Part shown: one piece after another, positions 60,498 to 64,000 of the stretch
How positions within the stretch are numbered: position 1 is the first letter of the stretch
Layout of the letters: each line of letters begins with the position of its first letter
Origin: Saprospiraceae bacterium
Lineage (GTDB): Bacteria > Bacteroidota > Bacteroidia > Chitinophagales > Saprospiraceae
DNA: 64,000 bases
Direction: 5' to 3'
NCBI GenBank assembly: GCA_016714985.1
Contig: JADKBS010000005.1
Location: 428,501 to 492,500, forward strand
Notes under the pieces: generated by a model
Seen by the model: the letters and a program-made list of their open reading frames with translations, nothing else
What the model was told of the DNA's origin: nothing
The model's database searches: none
Program-made: the position numbers and the translations under genes

Positions 60498-62199
60498 AGT
60501 CTTTCACAGTGCCATTCGCCATTTTTCCATCATAGGCATCAATCGCTTGCTGGTTGCTCATGAAAAAGCATTCATTTCCGATGTAATCGGTTAGTTCCCA
60601 ACGGTTTAGCGTGTCCCGAACTGGGCCGATTACGCTCGTGAGATGCAGCCCTACACCTCGATTGCGAAGCCCTTCTACCCATTCTTGCAAGGCGTGGATG
60701 GCACTGCTGTCCAAATGGCTGATACTATCGGCATTGAGCACCACGAGGCGTAGTGCATCGCCCTTGCGGGCAACTAGTTCGCCCATTTTATCTTTGAAAT
60801 AATTGATGTTGGAGAAATAAAGCGGGCCGTCAAAGCGCACAACCAACACATCTTTTCGGTCTTCCAAATTGTCGAACCTTTGAACGTTGCGGTAAAAACT
60901 ACTGCCTGGCACCCTGCCCAACACCGCTACGTGCGGCCTCGTCGAGCGATAGATGACCATGCCCAAAGACAATATCACGCCAGCACCTATGCCTGTTTCT
61001 ATGCCGAGCGACAGTGTGATGAGGAAGGTTGCGGCCAGCATCCAAAAATCCGATCGGTCGTTGTGCCAAAGATGCTTGGCTTCTTTCACGTCAATCAAAC
61101 CAGAAACAGCGACCAAGATGACTGCTGCCAGTACAGCGTTGGGAAGGTTGTGGAAAAGCGGCGTGAGGAACAGCAGGGTCAATACTATTAGCGCTGCGCT
61201 GATAAGGCTTGCAAGGCCGGTTTTTGCGCCGGCTTGGTCGTTCACGGCGGTGCGGCTGAACCCACCTGTGACGGGCATGCCTTGAAAAAATGCTGCCCCA
61301 AAATTGGCCAATCCGAGGCCGACCAGCTCTTGGTTGGCGTTCACTTGGTAGTCTTTGTGCTTGCTTTGGATCGCTTTTGCTACTGCAAAGCTTTCCATGA
61401 ACCCAACCAATGCGATGGTCAGTGCAACTGGGAGCAGTGATTGCAGCGCACCTAAATCAAAGGAGGGCATGGACAAGCCCGGCAGGCCCGAAGGCACTTT
61501 CCCCACGATTTTCAACCCCTGCGCCTCCAAGCCAAATAAGCTCACTGCCACAATGCCAAGCACAACGGCCACCAGCGCACCGGGCAGGGCTTTGTGGATT
61601 TTCTTTGAAAATTTGATGACGAAAATGGCCGCTATGCCAATGCCGAGTGCCAGCAAGTTCGTCTCGCCGATATGTTGCGCAGCAGCGATGACGATTTCAT
61701 GGGCGTGCTCGCTGTTCGGTATTTTGATGCCGAGCAGGTGCTTCAACTGGCTCAATCCGATGATGATGGCTGCCGCCGATGTGAATCCGCTGATGACCGG
61801 GTGGCTCAGGAAATTGACCAAGAAACCCAGCCGGAAAATGCCCATCAGGAACTGAAGCGCTCCTACCATGAACGCCAGTGTGAGCGCCAACAACAAGTAA
61901 GCCTCTGGCGTCTCTGGTTTCAAGGCCCCGATGCCAGCAGCGGTCAGCAGCGAAACCATTGCCACAGGCCCTACGGCCAACTGCCGGGAGGTTCCAAAAA
62001 AGGCATATAAAACAAGCGGTATCGTAGCTGCATATAAACCATGAATCGGTTCCAATCCGGCCAACATGGCATAGGCCATACCCTGTGGAATGAGCATCAC
62101 GCCAACCGTCAGGCCCGCCGATAGGTCGCCGGAAAGCCATTCCTTTTTGTAGTTGGGGAGCCAGTCGAGGGCCGGGATGAAGGATTTTATGTTGAGCAT
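60469..62199 (-). CDS. SulP-family inorganic anion transporter 2
   Basis: 576 residues, about 11-12 membrane helices: SAGLTVGVMLIPQGMAYAMLAGLEPIHGLYAATIPLVLYAFFGTSRQLAVGPVAMVSL, NQELVGLGLANFGAAFFQGMPVTGGFSRTAVNDQAGAKTGLASLISAALIVLTLLFLTPLF, and a C-terminal STAS domain (RLVVLNADSISHLDSSAIHALQEWVEGLRNRGVGLHLTSVIGPVRDTLNRWELTDYIG). It resembles sulfate permeases more closely than the first copy. Convergent with the methyltransferase. Anion specificity not inferable. Confidence 0.94.
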   Translation of the reverse strand: MLNIKSFIPALDWLPNYKKEWLSGDLSAGLTVGVMLIPQGMAYAMLAGLEPIHGLYAATIPLVLYAFFGTSRQLAVGPVAMVSLLTAAGIGALKPETPEAYLLLALTLAFMVGALQFLMGIFRLGFLVNFLSHPVISGFTSAAAIIIGLSQLKHLLGIKIPNSEHAHEIVIAAAQHIGETNLLALGIGIAAIFVIKFSKKIHKALPGALVAVVLGIVAVSLFGLEAQGLKIVGKVPSGLPGLSMPSFDLGALQSLLPVALTIALVGFMESFAVAKAIQSKHKDYQVNANQELVGLGLANFGAAFFQGMPVTGGFSRTAVNDQAGAKTGLASLISAALIVLTLLFLTPLFHNLPNAVLAAVILVAVSGLIDVKEAKHLWHNDRSDFWMLAATFLITLSLGIETGIGAGVILSLGMVIYRSTRPHVAVLGRVPGSSFYRNVQRFDNLEDRKDVLVVRFDGPLYFSNINYFKDKMGELVARKGDALRLVVLNADSISHLDSSAIHALQEWVEGLRNRGVGLHLTSVIGPVRDTLNRWELTDYIGNECFFMSNQQAIDAYDGKMANGTVKDFKEYVLQAS

Positions 62200-62302
62200 T
62201 TTTATATATTTTGTGTGGCAATGCCAACTTCAAATTGTCCCGCAAAATTACGCCCCCCATGATTTTAGTCATGTGATGCAAATTACACAGCAACAAGGTG
62301 AG

Positions 62303-62310
62303 TACTTTTG
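62303..62310 (+). promoter_or_regulatory. Candidate -7 box TACTTTTG
   Basis: Matches TAnnTTTG, 17 bp before the CoA-transferase start. No clear -33 TTTG. Confidence 0.4.
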
Positions 62311-62327
62311 TGGACATTTTTCAAAGA

Positions 62328-63403
62328 ATGCAAAATCAAATCTTCAAAGGTTTAAAAGTCGTCGAACTATCCAGCGTGCTGGCAGGCCCCGCCGTCGGGA
62401 TGTTCTTCGCCGAACTGGGCGCAGAAGTCATCAAAGTGGAGAACAAGACCACGGGTGGCGACACGACCCGCCATTGGAAAATGCCCAGCGAAGACCCTGC
62501 CAACCCTGATTCAGCCTATTTCTACTCGGTGAATTGGGGCAAGCAGCACGCCTTCCTCGACCTTACGCAAGTGGCCGAACGAGCGCAATTGATGCAATGG
62601 CTGCAAGAAGCTGATGTGGTCATTTCCAACTTCAAAAAAGGTGGGGCCGCCAAACTCGGCCTCGATTGTGTTTCGCTGGCGCAATGGAACCCCCGGCTCA
62701 TCTATGCCAGCATCAGTGCATACGGCGAAGATGACCTGCGCCCCGGCTTCGATGTGGCCATCCAAGCCGAAACGGGCTGGATGTTCATGAACGGCGAAGC
62801 GGGCGGCCCACCGGTGAAGATGCCCGTGGCACTGATGGATTTGCTCGCTGCTCACCAATTAAAGGAGGGCATACTGGTGGCATTGCTGCAACGGGAGCGC
62901 ACGGGAAAGGGCAGCGAAGTCACTGTTTCTCTCTTTGATACTGGCGTGGCTTCCTCGCCAACCAAGCGACCAACTGGCTCAACCTCGCCCACCTGCCACA
63001 GCGAATTGGCAGTCGCCACCCGAATATTGCGCCTTATGGCGAAGTGTTTACGACCCAAGATGATAAATTGCTCATCGTCTCGGCGGGCACGGAGCAGCAG
63101 TTCCGCTCGCTTTGTTTTTTATTGGATGCTTCGCAATTAGCTGAAAATGAGCATTTTGCGACGAATTCGCTGCGCCTCGAACACCGGGATGAACTTGCTT
63201 CGCAACTGCAAGCCGCCTTCCGCTGTTTCACTGCCGAGGTGATTTTGGAACGCTGCCAAGTCGCCTCAGTGCCGGTCGCCCCGATTCGGAATTTGCAGGA
63301 GGTGTTCGATTTGCCCGCTGCACAGGACTTGGTTTTGGAGGAAAAAACCGAGGCTGGGGGCGTTAGCAAGCGGGTGCGGACGGCGATTTTCAAGCTGAAA
63401 TAA
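62328..63403 (+). CDS. CaiB/BaiF-type class III CoA-transferase (frameshifted)
   Basis: About 358 residues when restored. The first frame from ATG 62328 shows VVELSSVLAGPAVGMFFAELGAEVIKVEN (family N-terminus), WGKQHAFLDLTQV and MPVALMDLLAAHQLKEGILVALLQRERTGKGSEVTVSLFDTGVAS, including the conserved catalytic Asp region. Near 62951-62955 one base is missing; the other frame continues LANQATNWLNLAHLP, GSRHPNIAPYGEVFTTQDDKLL and ends GVSKRVRTAIFKLK. It moves CoA between organic acids; the donor and acceptor cannot be told. Start 62298 would also fit but adds ten residues before the domain. Confidence 0.85.
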
Positions 63404-63420
63404 CTTGTACTGCACTTGTT

Positions 63421-63570
63421 TTGATTGACGATTGATGAATACATGATACATGATTGTTGATGGGGTTTTTGATTGTTGATTTTGGATGTTTAGCACCGGA
63501 AATTTTTGAAGAACAGGACGCCAACATCAAAAACCAACAATCGTGTAATCAACAATCGTCAATCAAATTT
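63421..63570. repeat. Word-type inverted repeat (GATTGTTGATT), related to 52019-52161
   Basis: Left arm 63421-63480 (TTGATTGACGATTGATGAATACATGAT...), right arm 63525-63570 (ACATCAAAAACCAACAATCGTGTAATCAACAATCGTCAATCAA). It shares words with the hisB-hisH spacer. Confidence 0.8.
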
Positions 63571-63599
63571 CAAGATATCTACTTTTAAACTATCAAAAT

Positions 63600-64000
63600 A
63601 TGCTCAAAAAAATCCTGCCCAGCTCGCCTCCACCCAAACCAAGCTCATCGCCGTATCGAAAACCCAACCGCTGGAGCGGGTGATGGAGTTGTACGAACGT
63701 GGCCAGCACATTTTTGGGGAGAACAAAGTGCAGGAACTCGTGGCCAAGTATGAGGCATTGCCCAAGGACATCGAGTGGCACCTCATTGGGCATTTGCAGA
63801 CGAACAAGGTGAAGTACATCGCTCCTTTTGTGGCTTGCATCCAATCGGTGGACAGTTGGAAGCTGCTTGCTGAAATTGACAAGCAGGCCGCCAAGCATGG
63901 CCGGGTGATTGATTGTCTGTTGCAATTCCATGTGGCGGAGGAGGAAACGAAGTTCGGCTTGGATGAAAACGAGGCAGCAGAATTGCTCCAAAACCCAGGT
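63600..64000 (+). CDS. yggS: YggS-family PLP-binding protein (partial, frameshifted at start)
   Basis: Pyridoxal phosphate homeostasis protein. ATG at 63600 is followed by MLKK, but the next frame holds the conserved AQLASTQTKLIAVSKTQPLERVMELYERGQHIFGENKVQELVAKYEALPKDIEWHLIGHLQTNKVKYIAP, with the PLP-Lys in AVSKTQ. One A gained in the A7 run at 63606-63612 (MLKKN) joins them, giving a plausible start. Continues past the window edge. Same single-base type of break as the other frameshifts. Confidence 0.85.

Overview
The window looks like a chromosomal segment of a Bacteroidota bacterium, most likely Saprospiria/Saprospiraceae-like. Lineage evidence: a type IX secretion (T9SS) C-terminal domain, a TonB-dependent receptor with a DUF5689 lipoprotein, several TonB C-terminal-domain paralogues, GlnRS, a SurA-like foldase cluster, a Nudix-type AraR-like regulator, and promoters of the Bacteroidota form TTTG-N17..20-TAnnTTTG. 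No rRNA, tRNA, CRISPR array or intact insertion sequence was seen.

Layout: 1-5.5 kb holds ppk1 (cut by the window edge), a DUF72 gene, a small secreted protein, a polytopic membrane protein and a tudor-like protein. 5.8-9.7 kb is a three-gene envelope set: CDP-alcohol phosphotransferase, alkaline-phosphatase-superfamily enzyme and GT4 glycosyltransferase. 9.8-20 kb has a BaiN-type flavoprotein, a lipoprotein, a TonB receptor/DUF5689 lipoprotein pair, three tandem secreted TonB-domain genes and a T9SS-exported BNR/YCF48 protein. 20-27 kb has an A/T-rich foreign-looking gene, a TPR adenylate cyclase, ddl, a PIN toxin-antitoxin group and lysS. 27.4-31.8 kb is a periplasmic foldase operon. 32-38.4 kb has AKR, SDR, serpin, MazEF-like, an ACG-start gene and glnS. 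38.5-47.4 kb is an L-arabinose regulon: araR, GH51 remnant, araB, araD, araA, mutarotase, sodium/solute symporter. 49.1-57 kb is a complete histidine operon, hisGDCBHAF(IE), preceded by a histidine-rich leader peptide and an intrinsic terminator. 57.2-64 kb has two SulP transporters, an orphan DNA methyltransferase, a class III CoA-transferase and a YggS homologue.

The most unusual signal lies between the genes. Many spacers are filled by short 'words' of about 7-12 bp in tandem, followed by a loop and the reverse-complement words, giving long imperfect stem-loops. The word differs from spacer to spacer while the architecture stays the same. These elements fill almost every gap in the his operon, sit between the ara genes, supply stop codons to neighbours, and in places extend into reading frames (ddl, the DUF72 gene, hisC). 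A second GC-rich hairpin family, an 18-bp palindrome and a 175-bp MITE-like element add to the repeat load.

Eight genes carry single-base-type frameshifts, several in homopolymers, and the GH51 gene has lost its catalytic middle. Residual sequencing errors are the simplest explanation for the frameshifts, so those genes are described with the frame restored.
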